In this document: positions 25,975-38,500 of the stretch, one piece after another
Numbering within the stretch: position 1 is the stretch's first letter
Layout of the letters: every line of letters starts with the position of its first letter
Assembly (NCBI RefSeq): GCF_028858725.1
Contig: NC_084790.1
Span: 8,048,669 to 8,112,668 of the forward strand
Direction of reading: 5' to 3'
Source: Colius striatus
Lineage: Eukaryota; Chordata; Aves; Coliiformes; Coliidae
Length of the DNA stretch: 64,000 nt
Notes under the pieces: generated by a model
Seen by the model: the letters and a program-made list of their open reading frames with translations, nothing else
Database searches by the model: none
Told to the model about the DNA's origin: nothing
Position numbers and translations under genes: made by a program

Positions 25975-28390
25975 AATTTCATTCACATTCACCTTACTTG
26001 AATTGGCTAGTTGGATTTGTACCAATTACTATTGCCAAAAGAATTGTCACACATTTTAGATATGTTCCATTTTAGACAAATTTTTGAATAGTAAACGTCA
26101 AGTCTTTTCCTACTTTAATACAAACACCTAATTTCTCATCCTACTTGAAAAGGCAAAGATATATTGTGGCCTTGTTGTATACTGTCCAGTAGTCTTTTAA
26201 AAAACAATAGTGTCCCCAGAATTTAAGCACAAGACTTAAAAAATTTCTCCATCAGATGAGGAACCAGGTGTTTGTCAAGCTCATTTCCTAGATCTTTAAT
26301 TCATGGATACTGTTAAGTGAATGCATTGAAGACATTCTTATCCTCATTGGGCCTGCTTAAATGCTTAAAAAATAGACTACTTTTTCATAAAATGATAATG
26401 TAATGTATTAGTAAAAACTTGTTATAAAGTGAATACTAACGAATGGTGAAAGTAGGTGATACTGAAGATTTTTACCAACACTGGATGACATTGAAGATTT
26501 TTACCAACACTAACGTTTAAGATTCAATGAAATGTGCTGACAAGTATGAAGTCACTATCTTTAAAAGGAATCTGCTGATTTATTGTTAAGTTTCCATTAG
26601 CCAAGACTGCTAGATTTCTATCTGCTGCTGGAGTAATACCTCCAGCAATAGCTGTTTTGAAAGTATTCCATTTACCATGTTCAGTTGACGTCCTCCTAGG
26701 TAAACAGCTCCTCTACTTAAAAATATGCAACAAATCAAATTAATTAAAATTAATCAATTCAACTCGTAAAGTGGTGGTTTTGAATGACTCTGAGGACCAT
26801 AAATTCAAATTAAGGCTTACATGACTTCTTACTAGGATGGGAGAAGCTCCTTGGTACATAAGGAAAATGAAAAAGGGAAACCGGTCACCTTCCTTAACAG
26901 CAGTCACTTGGGACACTTGCAAAATTGACTGTGCTGAGGCCCCATATAGCCAGGTTTTCTAAACGTGTCATAAACCACAGAATGAAGCAGCCAGTCATAA
27001 TAGCAATTAATTGTACCTCATATTAGTATTCAGATAAGGTTAAGTATGCTTGTAGTCACATATGAGTGGAGTAATAGGAAGTTAATTATTGCAAAACTGT
27101 GATGGTGGACATAGTGTTTATAATTTTATTCATGGTCTGCTTTGCTTTGCTTGTTCTAATACTACTTAACTTCAGGCAGTAATGTGAGTTGTCAGATTCC
27201 ATTTTTAGTTACAAAAATGCAGACCATGCACTATTGTCAAGAAAGATTGTCCTCTTTTTGCAAATACAATGAATGCAATATACCAAAATATAACCATTCT
27301 GTGTTATACTTTATTTATTCACCAGTCTAAACTTGTACATGGCTTCTGTTTTTTTCAGTCTGAATGAGGCTCTAACAAGTGTGGGGACAGGATTAAAGCA
27401 GTGCTCCTGACAGTAGTTTCCTTAAAACAGTCTTTGTTCTGCTGCTTCTCTATGTTTCTTATTTTACAGGATCATCCTATGGCTCATTTATAATGTACTG
27501 GATTTAATTTTTGAAAATATAATTTCAATATTTTTGCTCTACCTTTTGTTTTCAGCTGATCTGTACTACACTTTATTATCTACTACACTTTATTATCTAC
27601 TTAAACCAGGAAGAGATTGCTAATAAAGAGATATCAAACTTTTGAATATCTACAAAATGTGTAAAAGAGAGAGTGAGACACGTTACTGAGCATCATGTAG
27701 GCATAATTAGAGTGATATACAGCTTAGCTGAGTATGTATCAGCACTACTTCTGCATTTGTTATCCCGATTTTCTGCATGGGAATACTCCTAAGGTTTTGT
27801 ATTTAATTGACTACTAAAGAAAAGCAAAATCATCTTCATATTCTTTATCAGTTTTAATAGTACTAGGACTTCATCGTAAACTAAAATTGAGTATTCACAT
27901 GGAGAAAGGGAAGAATCTGACATGTTGTTTATTTCATGGAGTGATAGGTACATCTGACAGTTAAAGAAACAAAGAGCCAGTCAGTTTTGCAGTATTTTTC
28001 AGTGCAAGTGAATAATGACAATTCCCATGAAACATTTGGGCCGGACAACATGTGGTGTTCAAGTTTTCACTGGAAAATTAACAGAGTGTTGAGAGCATCT
28101 GCTTAACTTCTAAAACACTTGCTAGCTATCCACTTTTTGTCTGTCTGCAAGGCTTCCACCTCTACTAGAAAAATAAACTACTATGACAATAAATATAAGT
28201 AAGATTTTGTGGTAGTTTTGAGAATTTGTGTTACAGCCATACCAGTTCCATGGGGCAAGATTTTTGGGGGTTATATTCTGCATGATTCAGTAATCTCAAC
28301 TGTTGCACCCCACTGTGGGAGAAGGCAACCATTTGATAGTAATGAAGTTTGCATTGAGTTGCTTTAAAGAAATATTTCTTTTTCTTTCAG
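25975..28390. other. Repeat-free non-coding DNA with small tandem duplications
   Basis: No transposon is seen. Two tiny tandem duplications occur. TGAAGATTTTTACCAACACT lies at 26463-26482 and 26492-26511 (29-bp period). TACTACACTTTATTATC lies at 27564-27580 and 27581-27597 (17-bp period). No exon is recognised before 28391. Confidence 0.5.
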
Positions 28391-28505
28391 GTGGGAAATG
28401 AGAGAATGTGCAGATCTTGAAGATGAGGAGAAAGTTATGGTGGAACATTTAAAAAATGTTTATTTGACACAGAGCACTCCTACCTCAGAGGATAAAGAAG
28501 AATAA
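28391..28505 (+). CDS. Candidate terminal coding exon of an unidentified host gene
   Basis: A textbook acceptor (atatttctttttctttcag, AG at 28389-28390) is followed by one base and then 37 codons ending in TAA at 28503. The translation begins WEMRECADLEDEEKVMVEHL and ends TSEDKEE. It is strongly acidic (12 Asp/Glu of 37), with an amphipathic-looking middle and a Ser/Thr/Pro-acidic tail typical of protein C-termini. The other two phases close within a few codons. A 3' UTR could run to the AATAAA signals near 29873 or 31019. The surrounding 15 kb is free of transposons, as expected around exons. I do not recognise the protein, and I found no upstream partner exon. It is the best host-exon candidate in the window but remains unproven. 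Confidence 0.4.
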
Positions 28506-31500
28506 TTACCTTGACAGGTTTCGGGTAGCACCTTTTTCTGAATTCAACTTGATTAACTTAATGGCTTAGTTATAACTGACAGGACTAGAAAGCTCAGGAA
28601 TATATATCTTGAGTAGGAGTTTTAAACAGAAGAATGTTACCCTGTTATTGTCTAGTCACCCCATTCAGACAGCAATTGTTCACACATGCATAAGGTGAGC
28701 AACAATATATTAAAATGTCAATGTCACAAAACAAAGAAGGTGTATCTTGATACTGTGGAAGCATAAACCTCAATGACAAACCAAGAATTGTTTTAAAAGT
28801 GTAAAATCTCACTCTAAAAATAATGCAGCTTTGGACACGTGCTAATCAAACACCCTTGCCATGCTTCCATTTTGGAGTCAGAGTTGGCCTGACCCAGGTT
28901 AGAATCACTCAAGGAGCTTTTCTTTCCTTTGGTGCTTATGTTCTAGTTAATCTTTTCATTAAATCACACAAAGTGTATGAAAAGGGACAGTCATGGGCCA
29001 TAGGTCTGCAGTACTTTGTGAGTTGCTCCAGGATGAGTGCAGTTGGACACTATTCTCAAGCAAAGCTGCATCACCTTTATTGCCCTCACAAATCCTAACT
29101 TAACACCCAGGGTAAGTTAAGGCTTAAAAGACACGTTACAGAGAAACTTGTTATAGTCTTTTGAAGTTTTTGAGAAGCAGCTTTTTATTTAAAAGAATTA
29201 TCCACAGGCAGTGCTCAAAGGACTGTCTTAACAGTGAACTGAGAAAATTATTAAAAATGCTACATTTCTTTCTGATACATACAGTAAAATTTCAGTTTTC
29301 AAAGTAAGCCCTGTCTGATATAAAAATTTTTAGAATATTAAATGTTTTTCTTTTCAGTAAAAGTTCTTCCTCAAAACCAAACAGCTGAGTTAGACAACTG
29401 GCTATTGTGACAAGGTTTTTTTTCTACAGAAGCTGTGGTTAACATTTCCTTAGTTTATCCATTATTTTTCTATTTGTTTCTTGCACTGGAAGTCCAGGGG
29501 AATTACTTCCTCTGCCTGATGAAGGTCCCAGGAAAGATTTTGCGAGGGCTGCAATCTGAGTTGCAGCTATTCCAGTTCTATCACATCTTACAGATTTCAT
29601 TAGGGACATAACTCAGACCATCTGAATAGGAGGAAGGCACCATTTTTCCTCAAGACTTCAGCAATGTCATGATCAACCATAGCAGTAAAGCTGCTGTAGG
29701 GTCTAATCTGAAATGCAGTTTATCCTTAATTGCTTTTTTTTTTGCATATTATTTGACCATTTAAATGAAAAGGGAAACCTTTGCATCTTACCAGTCTCCA
29801 AATATCTTGTTACAAGACTGCATCAACAAAAGGCACTGGTTCTTCAAGAATGCTAAACATATTATTTAAAGAATAAAACAGACCTTTTCCTTTGTTGCTG
29901 ATATAATCACTTCAGATCATAAAGACTGGTGTATTTTACCTTTGAAGATTCGTTGTGGTCTTAAGGCTTAAAACATGGCTACAGGGATTGCCTATGATGG
30001 CAGGTATGGTATTCTGTCAAATGAGGTCCACATTCTCCAAACCGTACTAATAATGTGTTAGTGCACATAGAAGCTAGAGTTTAGAATATTATTTCCTATT
30101 TTATCAAGATCTATTGTACATATCAACTTTGTGTGTAGTCATATAAAGTGAATTTCTGTCTACGCAGTGAAACTGACTGAAATACTTTTTGTGAAAAGCC
30201 TCCGCTCTGGGAAACACTGATTCTGAATAGGATAAACTTTGCAAGTTAAATAAGCTAACCCACACTATAAAACCTCACTTACTCTGAAATGGGAATGCCC
30301 ATATGGAGAGTTATTCCAACCTGGTTATTATCCTTTAAATTCATAACACACCTGGTTCTGGAATAACCTGTTAACAGTCGTGTTAAAGAAAACAAAAAAA
30401 ACCCATTCACATGCACCTTCCTCCCTTCTCTCCCTGAAACACTAATGCAGGACTAAGCCACCAGGTAGAACTAGGGCTACTTCTGTCTTTCTTTGCAAGT
30501 GTATACTTACAATCCTTGCCAGTGTGGAACTGACAAGACAGAATAACTAGCCTGAATAAAAGCTGAACCTTTCCAAGTATTTGGACGTTTTTCTTATCCA
30601 AACCTTACTCTCCATATATGTCTTTTAGAGTATCTAAGGGCAAGCTACTATGTGCTTGAAATTGAACTTGCCCCTCAGTCCTTAGTAAGAAATAGTAGGG
30701 CTCAGTTTATCAGCAATGTAGTGATCCTATTAACTGACCTTTAGGGTATAAAAGAAATTACCATCTTGGCAACATCACTTAATGCTGAATTGATGCTTTT
30801 GCCACACTCACATTTGTTCAGTAAAATTACAGTAATAATAAGCTGTATAACTAAGATTGCTAAATAACATACTGTTAATTTATCAAGACTGCTTACTTTA
30901 AACTTAAACCCTTAATTGAAGAAAAATTGAGAGACAGTTGAAAGAGCTATCATTCTTATATTGTAAGGTGTATAAAATTAAGAGTACTTGCAGAACTGAT
31001 TGCTGCTTTCTGTGGCTTAATAAAACAATAGTTCTACATTCATTAAAAAGTTCTGCTCATTCCAACATTGACTTCAGATTAATTTCATTTTGGAAAGTGA
31101 TGGGTTCATAAAACTGCAATGTTTTGCTTTTGTATTTTATATCCTGGCTCTTTATCACTATTAGTTGATCACAGAACATCTCACATGTACACTTAGCTCC
31201 AACAGATGAAGGCAAGAGGAGACAGATCTGCTGGCTGCAGTGTGGGCTCTGTGATGCATGACCACTTCAATCTGACTGTGTCAACTGATCCTGCAAAAGC
31301 AGTCAAAAATAAGGATTAAGGTCTGTTGTACACAGGCAAAAGCTGGCTTCTGAACAGGCAAAAGCTGGCTTCATTGGCTCAGCTGAGTTAGCTTAAAAGG
31401 AAATTGTTATATTATATAGAAATTCATTTGATCACATAGCATAAACTGAGTAGCTATGCATCATCATTAATATTTACACCTAATTCCCATTTAACATTTT

Positions 31501-32318
31501 AGTACACTTAGCCCTTTATATGAAACAGGCTTAAATAACATGGCATATCTCTAATTACATTTGCTTAGTTTCCAGTTCAGTGTGCTCCAAATCTTAATAT
31601 CTTGCTACTTTTGACAGGTAGGTAATATAATTAGAAGCAGGGCAAAACTGAGATAGCATCAATAGTAATGAAACTCCAAAAGAGAGGAGAGAATTTTGGG
31701 AAAAGACTGGCATTGAGATATAGCTGTTTCTTTCAGTGACTGCTGTCCTGATGCCCTGGAGATCACACTTTATTTCAGGCGAGGGCTTTTGTAGAGACCA
31801 AAGGCAACATAGCTATTTGTTCTGGAAATATGCACGGAGACAAACAGATATTCTCTAATTCATCTGTACATCTTCACAGCAGTGCAATGTAGGCATGAGG
31901 CTGTCTTCTTCCAATTAGCTTCCTCTGACAGAAGTATTCCATTCCCCTCTCAGCTGAGAGGTCTTCACAAAATACCACTCAGTCTTATCTACAGTAAGAT
32001 ACCAATTATATGCTGATATAAAACTATTTTATGGAACTCAAAAATATGTGCAATCATTTTTAGTGACAGCCATAGTCAAACTTCCAAGGCAACAGCCAAA
32101 TGACTGAGAAATTACACCCATTGCCCAATTAGGCATGAAATGAGAGAATAGCTTAATGGCAATGGGGAGATTTCTAAGCAAGCATACAGATCTTGAGGGG
32201 GTGCAAAGCTGCTTTTCTGTAGTAACTGTTCATGTTGCAAACAGCGGCATGAGTGGAAGCAGAAGCTCTAAAACTATTTTAAGTGTCAGGGTCAGTTTGC
32301 ATTTTCCTCTGCCTTTAG
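28506..32318. other. Repeat-poor DNA, possible 3' UTR in its left part
   Basis: No ORF or transposon is seen. AATAAA-type signals at about 29873 and 31019 could end a transcript that includes the 28391-28505 exon. A 19-bp word, ACAGGCAAAAGCTGGCTTC, is duplicated at 31332-31350 and 31354-31372 (22-bp period). Confidence 0.35.
30511..30551 (-). CDS. Possible 41-bp micro-exon, minus strand
   Basis: Minus-strand acceptor ttcagcttttattcag (AG next to 30551) and donor GGATT|GTAAGTATAC (30511/30510) enclose 41 bp that are open in two frames. The donor is almost a perfect consensus. Nothing else supports the call, and chance pairing of splice-like sites is likely. Confidence 0.1.
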
Positions 32319-32532
32319 ATTCCAGCACTTGCAAAGCAGACTAAACCAAATGAAATTGTCAGGCAGCTGTAGAAGGAAAGCATGCAAGTTCTTGAGCAGG
32401 TTGAGCTTCACTGAGGGCCTTGCGAGAGTCATTAATAACATGATGAAGGAATCAGATTATTCCTCTCCAGCAACAGCATTTGAGAATAGACTGGTAGCTA
32501 TTATTGCAGCATGTGAAATGATACACAGCTGA
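32319..32532 (+). CDS. Exon-like open frame, unknown protein
   Basis: A good acceptor (gcattttcctctgcctttag, AG at 32317-32318) leads after one base into 70 open codons ending at TGA (32530-32532). The N-terminal part is basic (FQHLQSRLNQMKLSGS onward). The C-terminal part, including EGLARVINNMMKESDY and ENRLVAIIAACEMIHS, reads like amphipathic helices. It could be a terminal exon. I recognise no family. The other phases close early. Chance cannot be excluded, because no upstream exon or homology is available. Confidence 0.2.
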
Positions 32533-35500
32533 TAAAAATCACTCTAAAAGGCAAGGAATCATGCAAACAAACAAATATAAACACAGCCCCCTTTTTGTTT
32601 TCTTTTTTCCTGAAAAAGTAATTCCATAATAAGTGTCTCAGGAAAAAGCAGCAATTACCAAGTGGGAATGACATAAAATGATCCTGTGAATTAAGAGTGT
32701 AGTCTGAGTTTAGTTGATAGCTATCCCTAAGATGACAAGGAGCCACTCAAGTCATGGCCAGTGCAAATTTGATGACTACTAGATCAAACTCTCTAGATAC
32801 ATGACAACTTCAGCTGTTAGTAGGTTGCAACCAGTTCTGAGGAGATACTTTATAGTATCTCCTAGTAAATAAAATGTTTTAATGTTAAAATAACTCCTTA
32901 TCCAATTTATGCAGTAAATTGATCCAAGTTCCAACAGACAACTATCTCACTGTCTACAGCCTGAGTCACATCTAATGTCAATATTCAGTAGGTATGACCT
33001 TTTTCAGTTACTACCTCTAAAAGCATGCCATGTTTGCCGTGCACACTCAGGATTCATACTTTGTTCACGGCGAAGGTGTGCTGCAACAGCACATAATTAT
33101 TTTTCTTTTCAGGACATTCTTTTATTATTCCTCTCCTAATAAATACATCAATTAAAACTACTCCTGTAAAATAAGCACTCAGTCGTTAGAAAACACCTGA
33201 GGAATGATTACCAATCCATGCCATATGTTCTATAAGATAATTGTTAATGACATGGTCATATATTATTTGTCTGTAGATGAATTCACTAGAGTACAAAGTA
33301 TGGTTATACAATCAACTTTGGAAAATTTTTAATTCCTTTAAAATCAGTCTGTGTTTTCTATTTAGAAAGTCTAGTAACTTTTGGATATTTAGTCTCCATA
33401 AAGCAATCATATGTCATAGATCTTTGTGTGTCATCTTGATTCTGTCTCGTTTTCCCACTCAGTATAATCTTTCAGGCATCCCTGATGGTTAATGTTTGTT
33501 ATAATTTAGAATGTGGGTACAGCTGCCACTCAGTTAAACATGGTAGCACCATGGTGAAAATTAATTATAAATTAATCTTCTAGACTGTCCTGCAGACTTA
33601 AAGCAGTGTAGGTGCTTTATGGGTAATGACTTCAGGTTTAAGGTTGTCTGAACACTCTCACTCCTAATGTTCCACCTGAACTTTGTAATATCTATGGTTT
33701 TTTGCCATTGTTCTAAACTACCTGTGTTACCTGAGATAGAGGAAGCTATTTGTGTACATTGCTGTTTGGGAGTTATGTATTTTGCCCCGGCTTAATTTTC
33801 TTTAAATTCTCTGAACTTTTAATTTACACTTAGAAATCCATAGCACATCTGTTTTCACAACCTACTAACATATAAATACACACTAAAAAAGCCTATGCCT
33901 TCTCAAACCTGGTAAGAGTCTTAGGGAACAAAGAATTGGATAAATATTTTTATTAAACCAACAAACTGCAAAGTTATCATTCAAGAAATTTTATAGTCTT
34001 TTTCACTTGAGTTTTTACAAACTCCAGAAATAATACCTTCAAGGAGTTGTTTGCTCATGTTCTTGACATTTTCTTGGTATCTTTTATACAATAAATGTCT
34101 TAAATGGGTTTTACCATGTAGATTAAGGTTATGCTTTCTCTCTAGAGAATGGAAACAACACTGGGGAGGGTAAGAGGTTGAAATGGCAGGTGGTTTTTGT
34201 TCTGGCGTATAGACTAGCAAAGATTACTTTCTACAGCAAGCCAGATGTGGCTTTGGGAATGGAATAAATCTGGGCAAGAATCCTACCTGCAGGTATGCAT
34301 TAACTTCAGGAAACTAATGCCTAAACATGTGCTACGAAGACTTTCTTCAGGGACAAACCAATCAGATCTCTTCAAACAGCAACGGCTTCTATTCCAGTTA
34401 AACCTCCCAAATTTCACACATGCCCATCCACTTTGTGACTGGATAGAATGATGGAGGTTGTTCCATTAATGCAATGTAAATATGCACTGACAATTATCTG
34501 GACTCCTCTACTCTCCAGAAAAATAATTAACTAGAACATGATAGACTGTTCTTTATTTCCAACAATAATGCAGACTTTGGATCAACACCACTGAGCCAGA
34601 CTGTAACTCTAACCAACTTCAGTGTTCTGACAGATACCTCTACACTTACAAGTTAGAGCACGTGGTTTAATTTTTCATGTTTTAAAGGTGCCATACATAC
34701 CTGTTATGGTTTTTGGATTTGTGAATCAAAACCAACCAGTTCTATAGCCCTTCATTTTCATTCCCTCCCCTTCTCACCCTTCCCCAATTATGACCATACC
34801 TGTCGCTTCCAGATAAGGCTGTGACTGTACCTTACACAGCAGTGTACAAAATACATACAAAGCCATTAACTGTTCCAAAGAGCAGCCAGTGCACACAGGT
34901 AAGCAGTTCCCCAGGCACAGTTGAGTGACACTTTTTGGTTAAAGCTTTTGCATTTTAACCCTACACCCTTCAACATTTGGGCAGGCCTCCAGTCTGACAA
35001 GCCTCAACGTGAGACATACTTAGTCCTTTTCTAGAGCTTGATCGCTTCCTTTTGATTTTGTTTGTTGGGGAGGACATAAAGGACTTTTTGCTTATTATTA
35101 TGCTTATATTGTTATGTTGATTCTATTGCTTTTGTTGCTGGTTTGGATTCTTCCCATCTGGACTGATGATTAGTCAATACTTGAGGGTTATAAAATCTGC
35201 TTAAGTAGTCCAGGCATTGATAAAGTCACTGTAACTGCCAATAGCAGAAGTAATTTGTGAGTTTAGTCTTTGTGAAAGTGTCTATCATGACAATAAGCAC
35301 TATAGGAATTACTTCAGCCTAAATCTCTCTACCTAAATGGTCTATCATTAACACGATTTCTTAGTTCAGCTTTGTCAGGTCTCTCCCTGATGACCACCAC
35401 ATTCCTTCTATGGTTGGAAGTGGGAAGAACATTAAAATGCTGGTTATCTTATGTGCACTGCCATTTTAGGTATCTTATTTTTCCAACTCAACTTGAAAAG

Positions 35501-38500
35501 GGGCACTTAAACTACATAATAGAAAAGGTACATGCATTTGCTTTTTCATTCTATGTGTACACAAATTGTTTAGATGACAGTTGTACTTTAAAAAAAAAAG
35601 TTATATAATACCCTGGAGCAGTCATCTGCTGTAACACGCATAATTTATTCAAAAATCATTTGCAGAGTTGAGGGATTGATAGTTTGGAACAGAAAAATTA
35701 TAGGCATGCTAAGTATGTTCATGCAAAAATAAATCATGCAATCATATATTGAGATCCAATATTTCAGAATTCAAAGTACAATTAAATTGTTTGCACACGT
35801 AACAGCAGTGGAATCACTTCACAAGGTTTATGTCATAAACCCATATATCTACAGAGTAAATAGTAGAACACAGACTATAAAGTTCTGTCATTTGCATTGC
35901 TTTCAATCTTTGTTTCATTCCACCAAAACTTTACATATTGGCCTGGCTTTTTTTTTTTTAACAACTACATACGGGACCAAAGAATTAGGAGTGGTAACTT
36001 GAAATATAGATCATATATATATTTAATCTTTACAACAAATACAAAAGCAGTAAGTGAAAAATAAAGACATAACAGACTGTAAAAACTCTCAAGAACATAT
36101 AATGAAGCATAAGAGTGAATGTCATGACAGATTTATGTGCGTTCAAGTTTCAGCAAAAACTGCTGAAGACAAATTTGAGAATATTTGTGTATCGTACTTT
36201 TGGCACAATAGCAGGAACCAAAATAAATTATCCAGGAATAAGACTTCAGAAACACATGCAGGGTGTAAACAACAAGCCGAGTAAGAATTTTGAATGAAAG
36301 AAAACTTTCAAGCCAAAAGAAAGAGAGGTTTTTCAGCCTTGCAGAGCACTCAAGAACAGGATTGGGGTTTTTTTTCATGAGTTTTCAGTATTTCAATTTT
36401 TTTTTTTTTTTAGAAAAGTTCTAATATTCCTGTGAAAAGTATTTCTCAAAAGATAACACATCATCTCTGTCAGGAAAGCTAACAAATTTTTATTTTTCAT
36501 GAAATGCATTCTCTGTATTTATGCACTATACATGGTACACAAAAAGCCTATTCCATCGATGTCAAGTCAAAAGAACAAATGAAAAGGAACTACAAAGGGA
36601 ATTCGAAAAAGATTGGGTCTTTTTTCCTTCTCGTTATCTTTTCTTTTGTGCTTAGCCTCAGAAGGAATTTTTGTGTCCCAAAATACACAGGATAACCTTT
36701 CCCAATATTTTTTTTTGTTTGTTTTTAATCTGTGGAAATAGCAGCTGTCATTGACAAAAAATGTTTAAGATTTAAAAATGTATATGTTTTCCAGTTCTGT
36801 GTCAGACGAGCATGGTTGAAGTTTCTCAGTAGTGAGGCCTCTATTGTGCAAACACATTGCTTAGCATTAAATAATTTTAATAAAGGAGGTGACATGAGAT
36901 GGTCAGTAGGCCAGAGCCAAAAGTACCATGCATTTTTTCATGTGAGTCTTCTCTGCTCTGAGAACCTTTGCATGTTTTTGTCACAGCAAAGGATTCCTAA
37001 ACTGTATCATATCCTTCAGTTTCAGGATTCAGTGCAAGCTTCAAGGGGAATAAACAGACCACTCCACTTTTATTTCAAATGTAAATTCACCCCATGTAAA
37101 ATAGAAGCAATCAGTCCCAGCATACTTGGGTGCCCCTGTTGTGAACAGCATTTTCAAGGTTTAGTGTGCTCTTAGCCAGCAGTAATCTGACTGAGAACTA
37201 AAGATGTTAATACTTCACACTGTCAGGTGCTGAAAGCAGAAACATAGATACTTCTGAAGACAGAGCTGTGGTGTTCTACCAGCACTGAACCACAGGAGGA
37301 TTTAACAACTGCTTATGAAAGTTGCATTGCAGGATAGCTATTAAAATCAGACATCCTACTTGCTACAATCATCTATCAGCTGCTTCTAAAATCCTGCCCA
37401 CCTTCTGTGTGTCATCTGGAGGAGATAAAGTTTTAATTGTGAGCGGGTGGTATAGAAAAAATAGAAAAAAAAGACAAGGCGCCTTCTGTCATTCCAAATT
37501 TCTTGTCCTGTCTTGCTTTCTGTTTCAGTGTCTTTGTGCCAATTAAAGTTTTTCAGGCAGCTTTTAAAAAGACAAAAAAATATAAATAAAATCAATAGAA
37601 ACAAATAAAATCTAAGACAAAGAAAAGCACACCTTAAAGAATGGGCATAGAAAATACTGCATATTGTAGCTTTTTGTCTTTTATGCTTTGGCTCTTTTAT
37701 CATCCAAGTTTCAAATAATTCCTTGTTCCTTGGTATCCATTACCAAATGCTTTTTTGTCTTGTTTATTCTGCATTTATATCTATTACCTTAATAGCTTCC
37801 GTGTTTCCACTAAGCTACAGCTATAGTATTAAACATCAGAAGCTCCCATTTTGGGGTTCAAAATGGTTTCATTCATAATATTTTCATTCAGCTTTTCAGT
37901 TCAATTTTTTGAGTTGATGAGACTTGACATTTTTTTCAGCCATTTGAAATAAGCCTTGTTAAAGCAGTATTTATGTTACTGTAATAAGAACTGTCTTCAG
38001 CCCATGATCACCTGTCATAGACACGACAAATATTTGGTTCCCCTGGTGTGCTCCTCTTTAGATATGATGATGAAGCCTTAAAATAACTTCTCCCATGTTT
38101 GATACAGATCTTTTGAGTTACATTTTTTTCCCTCTAAATGTAGGGGAAAAAATAGTATTTTCATAGTGACAGCACTGAAAATTTCATGCTCTGTCACGCA
38201 GGCTGCAGCCCTCAGTTGAGAGCAGCTCTTTTCATCTCTTTGCTGCAGATAATACACTGGCAAAGCCACTTACCCAGATTGGTCTCTTTCATTGGTCAGA
38301 TGGCCAGTTCACCTCAGGTTCCCTTCCTTCCTTCCTAGTTTAATGGGCTTCTTGAAAGTTGCTGGCCCTTGTTTCTGAGTTTGACTTTTTTTGCTTCCCC
38401 TCTGCAGTGTTGCCACCATGTGACATGAGCAGCAGTTTAAAATTTTCCTCTTTGAAACTCCTTCTCCTTCAAATTCAATATCCCAATTGTTTTATGGGAA

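Noticed and set aside
26590..26720. Minus-strand frame vaguely reminiscent of a glycosidase C-terminal motif (LGGRQLNMVNG)
   Set aside because: The resemblance is limited to a few residues, and the frame lacks splice sites and conserved neighbours.
36732..37175. 147-codon ORF in AT-rich DNA
   Set aside because: No domain, no targeting signal, no splice signals at its ends and random-like composition. One such frame is expected in 64 kb on six frames.
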